The notes under the pieces: generated by a model | Databases searched by the model: none | What the model was told of the DNA's origin: nothing | The model's input: only the letters and a program-made list of their open reading frames with translations | Shown: positions 24,301-37,100 of the stretch, in pieces | Numbering within the stretch: position 1 is the first letter of the stretch | How the letters are laid out: every line of letters starts with the position of its first letter | Assembly: GCA_964036155.1 (NCBI GenBank) | Contig: OZ038423.1 | Coordinates: 52,901,249-52,965,248, forward strand | DNA length: 64,000 nt | DNA from: Diploscapter coronatus | Taxonomy: Eukaryota; Nematoda; Chromadorea; Rhabditida; Rhabditidae | Direction: 5' to 3' | Translations under genes and position numbers: made by a program

Positions 24301-25640
24301 CACCAATTGACACAATCCTAATTTTTTGCAAGAAAATTCGATAATTTGCTAATAAAGACTGAAAAATTGTTGCGAACAAAACAATATTCATATTTTTAAA
24401 TCAACAAGAAACTCTAATGGAATATTGGTTATTTTGTTTAAATTTAACCCATACGCAATGAATAGGCGCTGTTATATTTATGGCTCATTCTGTAAAATGA
24501 AATATTCTGAAAACTTACATATCGCCCATTTTTAGTCACTAGAGTATAAGCATACAGGATAATGTAAATTATGCGCGTAACCTAAATTACATAAATAATG
24601 AACCCCTACGACTATGTACTTACAAGGTGAAACGAATATTTCGAGTTGACTGTGAAATAGTATTTCTTGATTTCCCTTCCAAAAGTCTGCCATTTTTGGC
24701 GGAATGTCATGTTTTCTTCGAAATCATTTGCGTGTTTCTCCTCCAATGGCCGTGAGATATCGATGTTATTTGACAGCTTCCATTTCCCAGAATGTTGCCG
24801 CACCTCATTTTCAGCAGGGAACAACCTCCAGAATTTCAGAAACGTCCATCGTGTTCGTGCCTGATAATTCAAGTTATTACACGATTTCATGTTTTACATG
24901 TGCTCATACACTCTTCAATTTCGATCCTCCAACCCATCTTTCTTCGAGCAGCCGATAAGCAGCATATGTCGAAAAAAATCGCTGAAGTGAAAAGTTATTT
25001 AGGTAAAACGAGACTTTATATTGTCAGTGACTGATTACTTTAGACAAAATAAAAAGAGCGAAAAATGTGGTGTATAGAAATTAATGCGCTGTTTGCAAAC
25101 GAATAGACTACAATTTACCAATTCAAATGATGACTTTGACAACTATTTGATATTACGCAATGCGCGCTTTGCATATTCTAATTTATGTATCGTCTATCTT
25201 GTCTCAAGTAATCGGTCATTGATAATACCTTGCATCGGGCCTTGTAAGCAATCGCCAACAGTTCTGTGTTATATCGTTTCCTTTTATCATAATATTTAGG
25301 AGCTTCTTAATAATTTTATTATTTCATTTGAAGACCATTTTCCACCTTACTTGAGCAACATCCTTTGACTGCCATCGTATTTTTATTGTAAAATTCACGA
25401 TCCTCTAAATTCGTAATAATGAAGAGAATTTTATCTTTGTCTATTCTACCTTCACAACAGGTAGGTGAAAAACAGCAACAGCAAGTGTTCCTGGTTGATA
25501 ATTGTATCATTTCATCTGTCGGGTTTTCGTCTTTCTTCATCAACAATTTCTCATAATCAATCTCCAATGCAGCAGAAGCACTATCTGCATCTTCTTCGTA
25601 TAATTCCTCAACCAGTTCGATCGCTCGCTTCTCGAAGAAT
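21349..25640 (-). CDS. TRPM-type transient receptor potential cation channel (5' end unresolved)
   Basis: Non-selective cation channel of the plasma membrane or organelles. The exons traced in phase are 25640-25450, 25404-25351, 24860-24624, 24581-24519, 24247-24056, 23897-23781, 23731-23588, 23551-23467, 23414-23307, 22938-22767, 22715-22641, then one from 22586 downward, 22281 to about 22229, 22192-22071, 21786-21672, 21627-21475 and 21429-21349 (TAG). The pre-membrane helix KRAIELVEELYEEDAD, S1 (IIYIILYAYTLVTKN), S2-S5, the pore helix and selectivity region (WLIFSSGSFEIFGEI), S6 (FLSSILLINILTSQL) and the post-S6 TRP region (NIWKYDYYRRLAR) follow TRPM order. A C-terminal helical segment (ENQINKIINDYIRQQNQ) and a polar tail follow. 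No alpha-kinase domain is present. The link across 24861-25350, the junctions near 22290-22480, and the N-terminal SLOG/MHR region were not resolved. Confidence 0.82.
24275..24494. mobile_element. miniature inverted-repeat element, family 2, copy 2
   Basis: About 215 bases inside a TRPM intron, flanked by TA on both sides. The left end (TAGGGTGAGCCATAATTATAG) and the reverse of the right end (CAGAATGAGCCATAAATATAA) pair with each other and with the ends of the copy at 11166-11384. The internal sequence is also similar: both contain a GAATAT(C/T)(A/G)GTTATT-like stretch and GTTTAAATTT. It has no coding capacity. Confidence 0.8.
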
Positions 25641-25937
25641 CTAATAGAAATCATATTTAAAGGACGCAAGTAATTTTTGAAACGTAAAGCATGATGGTGA
25701 AAATTATTCTATATTAAAGCTCGATTTTTATTGATTCCGATACTTTTTACCGTTTTCGACATGGATAATCCCATAGAAAGTTGTTCACCTATCCTTTGGT
25801 CACATTTTCGTCAAAGGAACTTTCTCATGAAACCCCTTCATTTTCAAAATATCCTAAGTGAGAAAAATCGCTCTATAGAATTTGCTTCAAAAATTTGACA
25901 CCACTTGTTCCCTCTAATCATATTAAATAATAAATTG

Positions 25938-26715
25938 AGAAAGTTCTACTCTTTAACGTCTTCAAATCGAGTTTGGAAAGAACTTTCGTGGATCTTCTTG
26001 AATGTGCAGGCCTGGCAATGGCAAATAAACGCAACTAGAATGTCTGTGTATAGAGGAAATCTAAATTGGTTCGAAACTATTATCGTCACTCCTTGAAAAT
26101 TAAACTCCTTAGGAAATAATAAATGACCTGCATTCGACACGAGGATTTGTGTGATAGTAATCTGGCACTTTAGCTTGTGAACTGTGTCGACTTCGAGTTC
26201 TAGTAGATCTAAATCAAATGCCATCCAACAGCAGTGAACACCTTCAAGAAGCCATCACTATTCGTCTTACTCATTGTGGTTTTTCGAATCTTCCTTTCTG
26301 ACCGGTTCCTTCATTTGTGTAATTCCAAAGAATCCACACAGCACTAATTTCCCCATGCTTTCGTCATTCCTTAATTTTTATGCTGAATGGTGAATCGATA
26401 GGAATAATATTGAGTCGTGAAATAAATTTCACCGGTATATTTCTTCGATGTCCATTTTGAGAACATCATTGAGGCATTCATTCATGTGTCTGAGAATCTT
26501 CTTAATTTTCGGTTTCCCACTTCTGCCACGGGCTTGATGGATGGTTGTGAAAATCTTTTCCTGAATATGACTTGGTCAAAATTAATTTCTAAATTCAAAC
26601 TAGCTTTGTTTTCAAGGAACTTGATGTGTTCGATCAGCGATTCGAACGCACTTTCCGCACCCCCACCCAGAGTTACTATAGTTGATTTCCTTAGCGAGTC
26701 GTTATAATGTTCCAT
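25938..26715 (-). CDS. possible coding patch, gene structure unresolved
   Basis: Several minus-strand stretches look coding but I could not join them cleanly. One begins with ATG at 26715 and runs about 50 residues (includes SAFESLIEHIKFLENKA). A stretch in another frame at about 26420-26580 reads HQARGRSGKPKIKK and then HMNECLNDVLKMDIEEIYR before a GTGAAA donor. A third at about 25985-26220 reads VDTVHKLKCQITITQ, then after a short GTCATT...CAAG intron continues to FRFPLYTDILVAFICHCQAC. They may be a separate short gene or 5' exons of the TRPM gene downstream. I recognise no family. Confidence 0.3.
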
Positions 26716-27047
26716 GGAAGTTGAGTATAAGTTCTAAATCAATGATTCAAAATGAATATGCAGTCAAGTAAATGAGCAGTGCAAATTATGAACAAGCTAA
26801 CAGCAAATATTGACAAGTGATAAGCGGAGAAAATCGATGGCATGCAAAAGTGAAATTGCGACTGGATACAATTGTTATTGAGCTAAATTTATGTTTAATC
26901 TACTAATAGTTTTATTGTTCAGTAATTTTTTTTTTTTTATAAATATGAAATATTTTGTTTTCAATGTCGAAAATTTCTATTAATAATGATGATAAAAATC
27001 GATAAATTTCTTCGAAACCGAACTGATAAATTGCTGTTGTTGAATTT

Positions 27048-28824
27048 TTATTTGCCTGTGGAAGAAACAATCAAACTGAAGCGAGAATCGATTTGCCTGC
27101 ATTCGATTCGAACAAATTGGCTGTGAGAATTTAGAAGAATGGCCGAGATATCGCTTGCAGAAATAATCAATTCTTCAGGCATAATTGCAATCAGGTTTGA
27201 AATATTCGGAGGTGTGAAGTTCCATGGCACGACAAGCTGATTTCCTTCGAGATTTTCCGATTCAATAAATTTCTCCTAAATGTCCAAATGACTATTTACA
27301 ACGGTGGTCAGATGTATGTAGCCGACCATAATATAGTCAAATTCTCAGCTTATACTAATTTGCTATAATTATTATACTAGAATATAATTTTGCACAGGTT
27401 AAGTAATATGTAAGGCAGAATTTCTTGAAAGTTTTATCCCGATCAAGGGCCGCGCGAAAATTCGACTTCGAGGGAATACTCTTTTATTTTGACTTCGAAA
27501 TTCTTTAAATTTAAACTTCGACTTCGAACTTTTAAAATGTTTGGTTTTGCATAGTCTTGATTCCGATTCAATTCGATATCAGAATTGTAGACACTAAACA
27601 GTATTTATGCTTGGTTCTATACTTTTGACCGCCACTGTATATAAGCTGGACTTCAATTCCGGAAATTACTTCCTTAAATAATAGTTGAATTGATATCTTA
27701 CTCGAATCTTCCCTGCAATGGCTAAAATTCCTATGTTTGGCATCTGACCATAAATTGCAAGTTTTCTGGAGTCCAATTTTACGAACAGTTCTTCATTGAT
27801 TAGGGAAAAATCATCGGATAGCTCAAGATGTTTCACCTAGAATACTTCCATAAATTATGACATTTATGTTTACTAACTTTGTGATTTGTGTGTGAGAAGA
27901 ATTTGTCAAGAAGATCTTTGCTAATTGATCCGGTAAGATGAATTATCTTATTATCATCTAAAAGGAGAGTAAATCATGAAAATTCGGTGATCGTACATCT
28001 CGTGAATAAGGGAGAGGCTAGTAAATTTTCGATGAAGTATTCAGATGAATTGACATTATTCCAGGTCAGTTTCCCGTTTCGACTCCAATTTTCGCTCAGT
28101 TGCACAAGAATGCCGGAAAATTCTCGAAATGTGTTCTTCTTCATGTATATCTGAATTGCATATCTATAGACATTCGGGTGAAATAAAAATTTATTCACCA
28201 AGCTCAGTTCTTTAATGACGCAATTCAAATTGATCAACGATAAAATATCTTGTGCATATGCTACAGCTTCACTTCGCTCGAGAAAATTATTTTCATTCCA
28301 GACTAAATCAATCATTTCATATGCAATATCTAAAAGTAGGCAATACCGTAATTTGGATGGAATGAAGAGTCCCGAATGGAGTTCAGCGTATCTGTTAGTT
28401 TCTGCAAAGGTATATGACCAATCGATCTGCCATTTTCAGGCGCTTCTTCCCCGAAAGTGTCAACTTTGTGATGACAATGAAGTGATGATATTCCATAGTG
28501 GAATGCTGTCTTGACATTATTGCAGCTAGTGACTGTACATTCGAGAACGAACCTTTCTTTGAATCCCTAAAATGTCTCTATCGTAGTTTCAGCTGAAATT
28601 GAACTAACCGGTTTATTTCTGATCTGTGCATCGGGACAATCGAGGCACTCAGTCAGACAGACATTCGCAATGAGAGGTCTGCCGCATCGAGTCTTCAGTT
28701 TGCTCCTCTCGTACAAAATTACGTTCCTGACCCTTCGATTGACGTTGGTGATTTGCAACAGATCTCTGTAGGGCAAATATCCGAAACAGTCAAGAAGAAT
28801 CTCGACAGGAAAACTCTCCAACAT
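27048..28824 (-). CDS. F-box protein
   Basis: Likely substrate adaptor of an SCF ubiquitin ligase. Exons 28824-28609, 28566-28347 (or 28566-28419), 28329-27997, 27957-27878, 27836-27702 and 27275-27048 (TAA) join in frame to 403 (or 379) residues. The N-terminus is an F-box of standard spacing (SFPVEILLDCFGYLPYRDLL, then ITNVNRRVRNVILYERSKLK). It is followed by a short cysteine-containing segment (RCGRPLIANVCLTECLDC) and then a leucine-rich but irregular C-terminal region (LHCHHKVDTFGEE, VIKELSLVNKFL, VKHLELSDDF) that I cannot assign to LRR or WD40. The start ATG directly precedes the F-box. Exon 2 is ambiguous: the longer form requires a 17-base intron at 28330-28346, the shorter an 89-base one. 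Both keep the frame. The last intron holds a miniature transposable element. Confidence 0.85.
27297..27640. mobile_element. Tc1/mariner-like miniature element in F-box gene intron
   Basis: About 340 bases within the intron 27276-27701. The left end (CAACGGTGGTCAGATGTATG) and the reverse of the right end (CAGTGGCGGTCAAAAGTATA) are imperfect inverted repeats flanked by TA. The right end is close to those at 9644-9855 and to a solo end near 43000-43020. It contains an internal repeat of GACTTCGA units near 27465-27530 and no transposase frame. Confidence 0.65.
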
Positions 28825-29827
28825 GAAACTCCAATCGATCTATGAAGGTGAAATGCCTAATTCTCGTAAATGACAGGTTTTCATCTGATCAACCAGCCTC
28901 ATTCGGTTTTATGTTGCACGGCAATCGAGGAGGAATGACATCGTAAATGCGCGAAATGACTAGAATGAGGAGACGGTATTTGGAATTTCGATAGAACAAG
29001 TCTACTAGTCTGTAAATTCAGTAAGTATAAAAATGCATGATTAACGAATATCGACCTCATCTATCCGTCATCAGTTTGTCACAATTGCTATTTGTATTTG
29101 TCACTAGTTATTTCACCTTTCCCTACGCTTCTTAATGCACTAAAAACCAGTTGGTAACAAATACAAGAAACTGAAGGGTTTTCATAATAAAAGTCTTAAT
29201 TTTCATTCCATCTTGCTCTATTGGTTTCTGTCTTTGATTTTAATTGGGTTTTGAATCTTAAGAATTGAAACATTCATTTTCCCGTTTGCCTTTTAAAAAC
29301 CCAATTGTGCTTTCTGGACGATCTTCGTGAAAACAAAAGACCGTTGTGAGACACAAAATTGCTTGATTCATTCAATTTCCCTATCTGAATCTCGTCTCAA
29401 TCAGCACCATTCTTGCACTGATTGCTCCTGTCCGCCTTCTATCTATCGACATGCCGACTTTCTTCTTCTTCGTCACATTTGCATCACTAATTTGCTCATC
29501 CTACGGAATTTTTTCACTTCAGAATACAACGGTGCAGGGCACTGTCACTTGCAATGGTTCGTGGTTGTTAGTTTAGAAATTATGAAAAGTAAACACGTTA
29601 TTAATAAATGTTTCGTGCACTTGCACTGAAAAAAATCATCGAAATTCTCGGCGATATGTTAATTTAAATAAGACATAGTTTTGAATGGAACAAATAGCCA
29701 ATGGAAAACAAATAGAATATGGTTTGCTATGCTGGTCATTACGGAACTTACATAATATCAAAAACTCTAGATAAAGTAATAATCTCAAATTCGAGGCGTT
29801 CCATCATTTAACCAAACAGTCGATCTA
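28825..29827. other. intergenic region between divergent genes
   Basis: This lies between the start of the F-box gene (minus) and a small gene on the plus strand, so it is probably a shared promoter region. The open frame at 29327-29629 on the plus strand has ordinary intergenic composition and no splice or family support. I see no repeat. Confidence 0.45.
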
Positions 29828-30264
29828 ATGGAAGCCGACACGTTTTCCCCCGACAACCTGTTGAACAGCACAACAACAAACGCTCTAGGAGGTTTTGTCA
29901 TATTCGGAGAAGAACGGACTTTCCTGGGATTGTGTCCTTATCTTCGCATCAAACATAGTTGTCCAATGCTTATCAGTGGGAAGAAAATTGTATGAAGCTT
30001 CATTTAAAGAAATCAAAGGATGACCTCAAGATAATTTAGACCTGCGAAAGGGAATCACATTATCCAATCCCCAAAATCGCTAGGGGACACGTCTTTAACA
30101 TCGGTGAGAATTTGAATACATCCCTATGATAAAAGAATGCTAAAAGCTGAGAAGCAAGTGCGAATGAATCACATTTTCAATATTGCTTCTGCTTTTCATA
30201 ATAAGAAAAAACTCTAGTTTGCCATTGTAAATATATGAAATTTGAAATTGACAATGGTCCATGA
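29828..30264 (+). CDS. small hypothetical protein, two or three exons
   Basis: I do not recognise this. Exon 1 (29828-29989) starts MEADTFSPDNLLNS and contains FVIFGEERTFLGLCPYL. Exon 2 (30040-30103) continues in frame through TCERESHYPIPKIARGHVF. A third exon 30218-30264 fits the phase and ends at TGA, giving 90 residues. A different open stretch at 30254-30391 in another frame (includes ELQILTMKLIASEECTYDEV, stop TGA) also looks coding and may belong to the same gene through splicing that I could not resolve. No signal peptide at the first ATG. Splice signals (GTATGA, GTGAGA; TTTAG, TCTAG) are acceptable but not decisive. Confidence 0.4.
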
Positions 30265-31182
30265 ATTGCAAATATTGACGATGAAGCTTATTGCATCGGA
30301 AGAATGCACATATGATGAAGTTCCAGGAACACTGAACCTGAATGAATTCACGAAATCGATCAGTCTTTTCGGTCAGACCACATGCAGCAGCTGAGGAATG
30401 AAGATCATCTCATATTGCCTTCTTCGTTATGTCTTCGCATTTGCAATCGATATCACATCTCGCTGTTATTGTTTGCATTTCACAACTTGCCGATAAATGA
30501 TACCTGTTCGCTTGTTATTCGCAATTTCTCATTCTTCGAATTTTCGTTAGACTACAAATCCTATTTTCGCATTTTCTTCCTTTCGTATTATTATGGAATG
30601 GAAGTGAGCTAGTCTTTTAAAGTAGTTGTTTGTGCCTGGCTTGTGGAATGGGGAAAACGCTTGTTGTTCGTGTGCAATCCCGTTATTTTGCTCTCCCTCT
30701 CCCTTTGCTTATTTACGCGTTTTGCCCTCTCCTCTCCTCTATCAGTCTTGATGTCTTCATCTCTCATCTGCCCTGGGCAATTGTTTCATCGTTTCGTTTT
30801 TGCCCATTCTGCATTTCCTCCTTTCATTCCCTGATTCTGTGCTGTGCTGAGTTGATCTGCTGATCGTTACTCTCTTTCTACCACCCCTTCATTCTCTCCA
30901 CTTCATATCTCATTTCTTCGTTTATTCCACTCATTTCCCCTACTTTCTCTTACTTCTCATCTCACTTCTGTGCTGTTTCCATTTCGACTCCTTTTCGGCT
31001 GATTCATTTCTGTTTTGCTGCCCCTGGTCTTGTTTTCCTTTCTTTTCCTCTCCACGTGCCCACTTTCTCTCTCTGCCCGATTTCAAACCAAACAAATAAT
31101 TTCAAATTCCTCTTCGATTTTTCATCGTTTTTAATCAGACATTGCCAAACTTTTAATTGTTCCTTCTTGTTCCAGACCCACC
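30265..31182 (+). promoter_or_regulatory. pyrimidine-rich 5' region of the VPS13 gene
   Basis: From about 30640 to 31080 the plus strand is strongly pyrimidine-rich (long CT, CTTT and TCTC runs) up to an acceptor-like TTGTTCCAG just before the VPS13 start at 31183. The TTCCAG eleven bases before the ATG could be a 5' untranslated exon acceptor or a spliced-leader acceptor. No core promoter element can be identified with confidence. Confidence 0.35.
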
Positions 31183-34100
31183 ATGGTGTTCGAGTCGATT
31201 GTGGCAGACCTGCTCAATCGATTCCTCGGCGATTTCGTCGAAAATCTCAATGCTTCACAGCTCAACATTGGTATTCTGGGAGGTTTGTGAATTGTGAAAC
31301 ATCTGAAAAAGAAAAAAAAACAAACGAAATTTGTTTAACAATAAAATTCTTGGAAACGATCTTTTTCTTCGAACTAGTTTTGATCATCCCTAGATTTTTC
31401 AGTCAGATCTACGAATAAAAACTCACACCCACGGGTAGGGTGTGGGTGTGAATTTTAATGAAGAATCGGATCGAGTTAAAATGTGGGGTTTTTGGATGCG
31501 AATCAAATTCGGAAGTCAATTTTTCTTTGATATAATTACAACTAACTCTGCTTTCAATAGACATTCTGAAACTTCAGGAGATGTGAAACTGGAACAGCTG
31601 CAAGTGAAGGAGACGGCGCTGGACGACTTCGACTTGCCGATCAAACTCAAATACGGGTACCTGTCCTCGCTCGTGCTGAAAATCCCCTGGAAGAACCTCT
31701 ACAACGAGCCCGTCATCGCCAACATCGACGGACTCAATCTCATTGTCGTTCCCAACAAGGTCAGGAACAAATAAATATATGAAACAAGAGTTTTGCAATT
31801 TCGAATTATTTTCGGGGAAAACTTTATCTCAAATTGATGCTTTTTGTGATTCACTGAAAACACGTTTTTTGTTCGAAAGAAGCCGATCAATCGAACCCAG
31901 GCTTTAGTTGAACTGTTAATTTGCAAATTTCATGAAAATTCGGACACGTCAATAAAATGCAGATTGAAAAATAATTGAAAATAAATGGCTTTTCAGGGAG
32001 TGGTTTACAATGAGGAGAAAGCGAAGAAAAATGCGGCAGATATCAAGCAGAAGACACTGACTCGACTGGAGGAGGCCAGGAAGAACAGGAGGAAGCCGCC
32101 CGATCCCGTCGCTGACAGCTTCGCCGAGAAAATGATCACGCAGATCATCAAGAATCTCCAGGTTGAGTGAAGGAATAATCTCCAAGCATGAATGTGCTGA
32201 ATTGCAGGTGACAATCAGCAACATCCACGTGCGATTCGAGGACAAGTACACGAATAGACACAGACCCTTCTGCATGGGAGTCACCATGGAGAAACTCGAT
32301 TTCCAGGTACTCGCTCAAAACTGTTGGAATGAGTTGTTAGAAATGAGGAGTCACTTTGAAATAAAACCTAATTTTTGAAATAAACTCATTAGCCTCATAA
32401 TCGAATCTCAGTGGTGCTCAAAATTCTTATTTCGATTTTCCCGAATTACGAAAATATTCAATTCTGAACACCCCTGAATAATTTCGATATTATTGACGAC
32501 AATTATAGATTACATGAGTATGTTAATTTATCATTTTGTTAGTCTAACAAGGTTTTCTCCTAAACCAAGAAAATTCAAAAGAATAACGAAGTTTACTATT
32601 TCACCGGTGAAAAATCGAGGAAGGAGGTGGCAATAGGAAAATAATATTAGCAAGCGCGAATTTTCTCCGGAAAACTATAGAATCCGCGAGTTGTTTTCTA
32701 TGATTTTCCTTTTTTAGTAACGGCCCCTGGCATTGCTAAAGTCATCCCGAATACCATACTTCATGAAAGTGCAAGACGTTTGATTTTTCAGACGACAGAC
32801 TCGAATTGGAGACCGACAATCCACAAAGAAGCAGTCAAAATCATCTACAAGCTGGTTTCCCTGCAGAACCTGGCCATGTACTGGAATTCAGACTCGAAAC
32901 TCATCTCTGATTTGACCGACAAGGACGAGATCCGCAAGAAGCTGCAGGAGACCATCCACAGGGGAAAGGGAAATCCGCCCGGATTCAAATACAGTATGCC
33001 TTTTTCTTCGAGTTGAAAGCCTGATGAGAATTATTTGCAGTTCTGGAGCCGATCCAAATGCAGGCGCACTTGAAACTCAACCAGAAACCGGAAAATGACG
33101 GAACTGATTGGAAGACTCCTAAGGTAAATAACGAAATTAGAGGAACCTATCAAACTATGATTTCAGATCGACCTGTCCGTGGACATGAAGAGTCTCTCGC
33201 TGGCAATCGGCAAATTCCAGTACCAGGACATTCTGCTGTATCTCGAAGGACAGGAGAGGTTCCAGCTGGCAGGACAGTATCTCAAGCACAGACCCAATCT
33301 GAACGAGTACAAGGGGCATTACAAGGCTTGGTATGCGAAATGATAAATGCCTATTGATGAATTTAATGTTTTGCAGGTGGAAATTCGCGTACACAGCCAT
33401 TCTGGAAGAGAAGGTGCGTCGTCGCAGGAAGAACTGGTCCTGGCCTCGGATGAAGGCTCATCGACAGCTCGTCAGGGAGTACAAAACTGCCTGGGTGAAG
33501 CACCAGACTGAGAAGAGTCTCGACTCTCACACGCAGGAAATCATCAAGGTAAAGTTCACCAAGTTTATGATCTTGGAGAAGAAAACGCTTGTTAATTTTG
33601 AGAGTTCGAACGTCGATTTGATTTTAAAAATGAATATATCAAATCTATCGGGTTTAAGATGATTTGTACCAAAACGCTAAGACCCTTGAATGTTGGTCAA
33701 ATCATCCTTTTAGTACAAGTCGCCTCCAACTCAAATTTTTCGACATTTTAAAAGTAGAAAATTCGTAGGGGAGATTAAAAATGTGCACATACATATTGAA
33801 ATGATTCCGTTAGCTTTTTTGCGTCGATGCATTTATATAAAAAAAAAAATTTCTATCATTCATTGTAATTTTTTTTAATTACAGAAGGCCGAAACTGGGT
33901 TGAACGTGTTCAACGTGAACGTGGCTCGACAACAGGCCGAAGTGGAGATCGACAGAAAGGGACTGACTCGATTGGAGGATCAGCCACAGGGCTGGGTCGC
34001 GTGGGGCAAGAGCTGGTTTGGAGGGGGCGGCAGTACAGGCGAACAGAAGAAGGGCAATGCTGGCGATATCGCTTCGAAATTCCAGGTACACAGAATATTG

Positions 34101-37100
34101 TTTATTCTATTAGTTTAACTAAAGTAGGAGAAATTTTGATAAAGACGTACAAAAATGCATGCATGAAAATTGTAAATTGACAAATAATCTGTCCCACTCG
34201 ACATAAAGTCATTTACTCTTTTATGAAGTTTTCATCCACTCTTTTACTTCATGGATCTGAGCACAATTTTGATTGAAGCGAATATATGAGGATCATCAAT
34301 TTATTCAGGAAGCGATGACCCCCGAAGAGAAGGCTAAACTGTTCGAGGCAATCGACTACCAGGAGAACATGCCGCCCACGGACTATCCAAAGCACTTCGT
34401 GGAGAACAAAGTGCAGTTCAAGTTGGGCGAGACTGTCGTGGCTGTGGACGGCGCTGTTTCATTGAAGTTCCTGCAGATAGAGACTGCAGTGCAGATGAGA
34501 CCCAGTGCGGGCGCTGTCAAGTAAGCTCTGATTATTTCGCAAACTTTCCCATTCTTATTCGACCTAAAAAGAAGCTTTCTTGATTCTGCTAAAAACGGCG
34601 CTATCTAATATCTACATAGATCAGAAAATTCTGTCGCAAGCCAAGCAAATATTTCGAATTATTCTATTGTCAACATCATTCTTACTGAATTGACAAAAAA
34701 ACCGTCTATAATGATATTTGAATGCTGATAAAGTTTTATCAGGATCTAGCTTGATATATTCTTGAATTCATTAGCGATCATGAATATTATATGTAATAGA
34801 ACTTTTTGATCTGCCTCATAGTGACATTCTTCGGAAAAATCTTCATGACAACTTCTTCGTCTTCTTTATTGATCATCCATTTGGAAAGCGAGTTAGCGAC
34901 TTTTGAGACCAGAATTGATGAAACATGAAAAGCGAGCTTTCCAAATGAATGGTCGGTGAGCTAGTTAAATTATTCAAAAGGTCATTTTTTATCTTCAGTG
35001 TGATCGCGGGAGTGCGCGAGCTGCAGATGGACGGCTGCGGCACGGAGATGTTGCGAGTGGCGGACAACTCGCAGCCATGGCTGAGTTTCCTGCTCGACAC
35101 CAAGCCGCTCAAGGGCGACTACGATCAGCTCGTCAGACTCGCCGTTTCTCCCGTCAATCTCAAATATCACGCACCGGCTGTCAACAATGCAATTGAGGTT
35201 GTTGGAATCCCGAAGTAAATTCTTGCAATTTTTAATTCAGGTCTTCAAACCTCCGGAATCCGTCAAACTCAATCAGATACTCGCAGCCGCAATGTCTCGT
35301 TACGAAGATGTACGACATTTGTCTTCCTTACAAAGAATTACTATTCTCACTTCCAGGTGAAAGCCCGCTCAGCGACTGGCTTGGCCCACGCAGTCGAGAA
35401 TCGCTCCAAACTGGTTCTGGACATCACAGTCAATCCTGCGAGGATCTTCGTGTCTGAGGGAGGCATCTTCGACAAGGCAAAGCCCACGATGATCGCTGAT
35501 CTGGGAAAGCTCACTCTCAAGACGGTTGATTCGGTTAGAAAATGGCTTAGCTAATGATTTGGTAAGTGAATTTTTTCAGGACAAGGGCCATGATCTGAAC
35601 CAGAGCAAGCTGGACAGACTCAAGGAGAAGGCCTACGATAAATTCAACATGATTCTCAGCAACGTCGTCATCGCTTATGGAGAGGTCAGATCTCCATTCT
35701 TTGCTATTTGATTTTGCCAATTTTAGCACTTCGATAAAGTGGTTGAATCTCTGAGCGAGAAGGAGAGCACTCTGCATTTTCTCAAACCGACTGGACTGGA
35801 TATTCACGTACACAAGTGCTCCATCGACGACCTGCAGCTTGCGAAGTTGGTTTCCCTTTTCTGCTTTTAAAAAACGCTCAAATATTTCTTTGAGTCTGTA
35901 AGAATAACGTATTCCAGTAAAAAGTATTTTGTGGATGAACTCGCAAGTTTTAACGCAAAAATATTGTCTTATTGTTAGTGTTCTCTATCGACACTTGTTT
36001 AGATTGCGCATTCTGGGCGATCTGCCAGACATCGTGCTGTCCTTTTCCGACAAGCGACTCATCATGCTGGCCAAACTGCTGCTGTCGATTCCGAAGCCCC
36101 CTTCCGAACCAGAGCCCGATGTGCTGCACGAGGTGCCTGCTGTCAAGGACGACGTCACCCTCAAAAACAGGGCAAAGATGCGCACCATTATGGAGGCTGA
36201 AGAGGTTACTTATTGTAATAGAAATCTTTTTTATTATTAGCGTACAAAATCATTATTCGAGCATAATGAGACATAGGCACATGAAATTTACTCCCATCCC
36301 TTCGAAGAAATAGCTTGCCTAATTAAGAGAGTTTACACTTTTTGATGTCTTCTCTAGCCATCTCTCGTTCTAACACCATTTTCCTCTCAGATCGACGATG
36401 GAAAGACGACTGAAGGTAAGGACAAGGACGAGGAGAAGGAGAAGTCGATGCAGCAACAAGTGCAGCTCGAGGTCGATCTCAAACTCAATCAGGTCGCATT
36501 TGTGTTTGAGAGGGACTATTTACTGAATGTATTTGCAGGTTGGAGTGATCGTCTCGCAGGACGACAAAATCCTCTGCGACATTTCGATTCGGCGAATGGG
36601 CTGCAAGCTGCAGATGCGCACGTTCGACATGGTCGTCGATGCGGAGGTATTCCCTTGAAACTATGTTCACGATATGATCTAATTAGCAATGAAAAGAAGG
36701 CCTTTGCTGCTCTATGGATCTCCAGTGTAGAGCACTAAGAAAACATGAACATACAGTATCTTGATGCTAATGAACTTAGAAAAAAAATCATAAAAATTGA
36801 ACCATCGATTTCGGAAAGATTATGATAATGGATTTTTCGCTATTACACCCCCTTCATATATCCTCCTTTACCTGGACCGATCGTTAATAAACACGATAAC
36901 GATTTCTCTATGATTTTCCTATGGCTCAAATTGTTTTGTAATAAGGAAGGAAGGAAGGGGTCTAATCTTTAATTTAAAGCGGACAAGGGAAGTTCTATGA
37001 AATCTGAATTTGCTTTCAACGAAGCTTTTGTTTTCAGCTCGGCTCGATCCACATCGTGATGCCGACATTCAAGAGTCTGAACGAGAATCGTCCCCATCTC

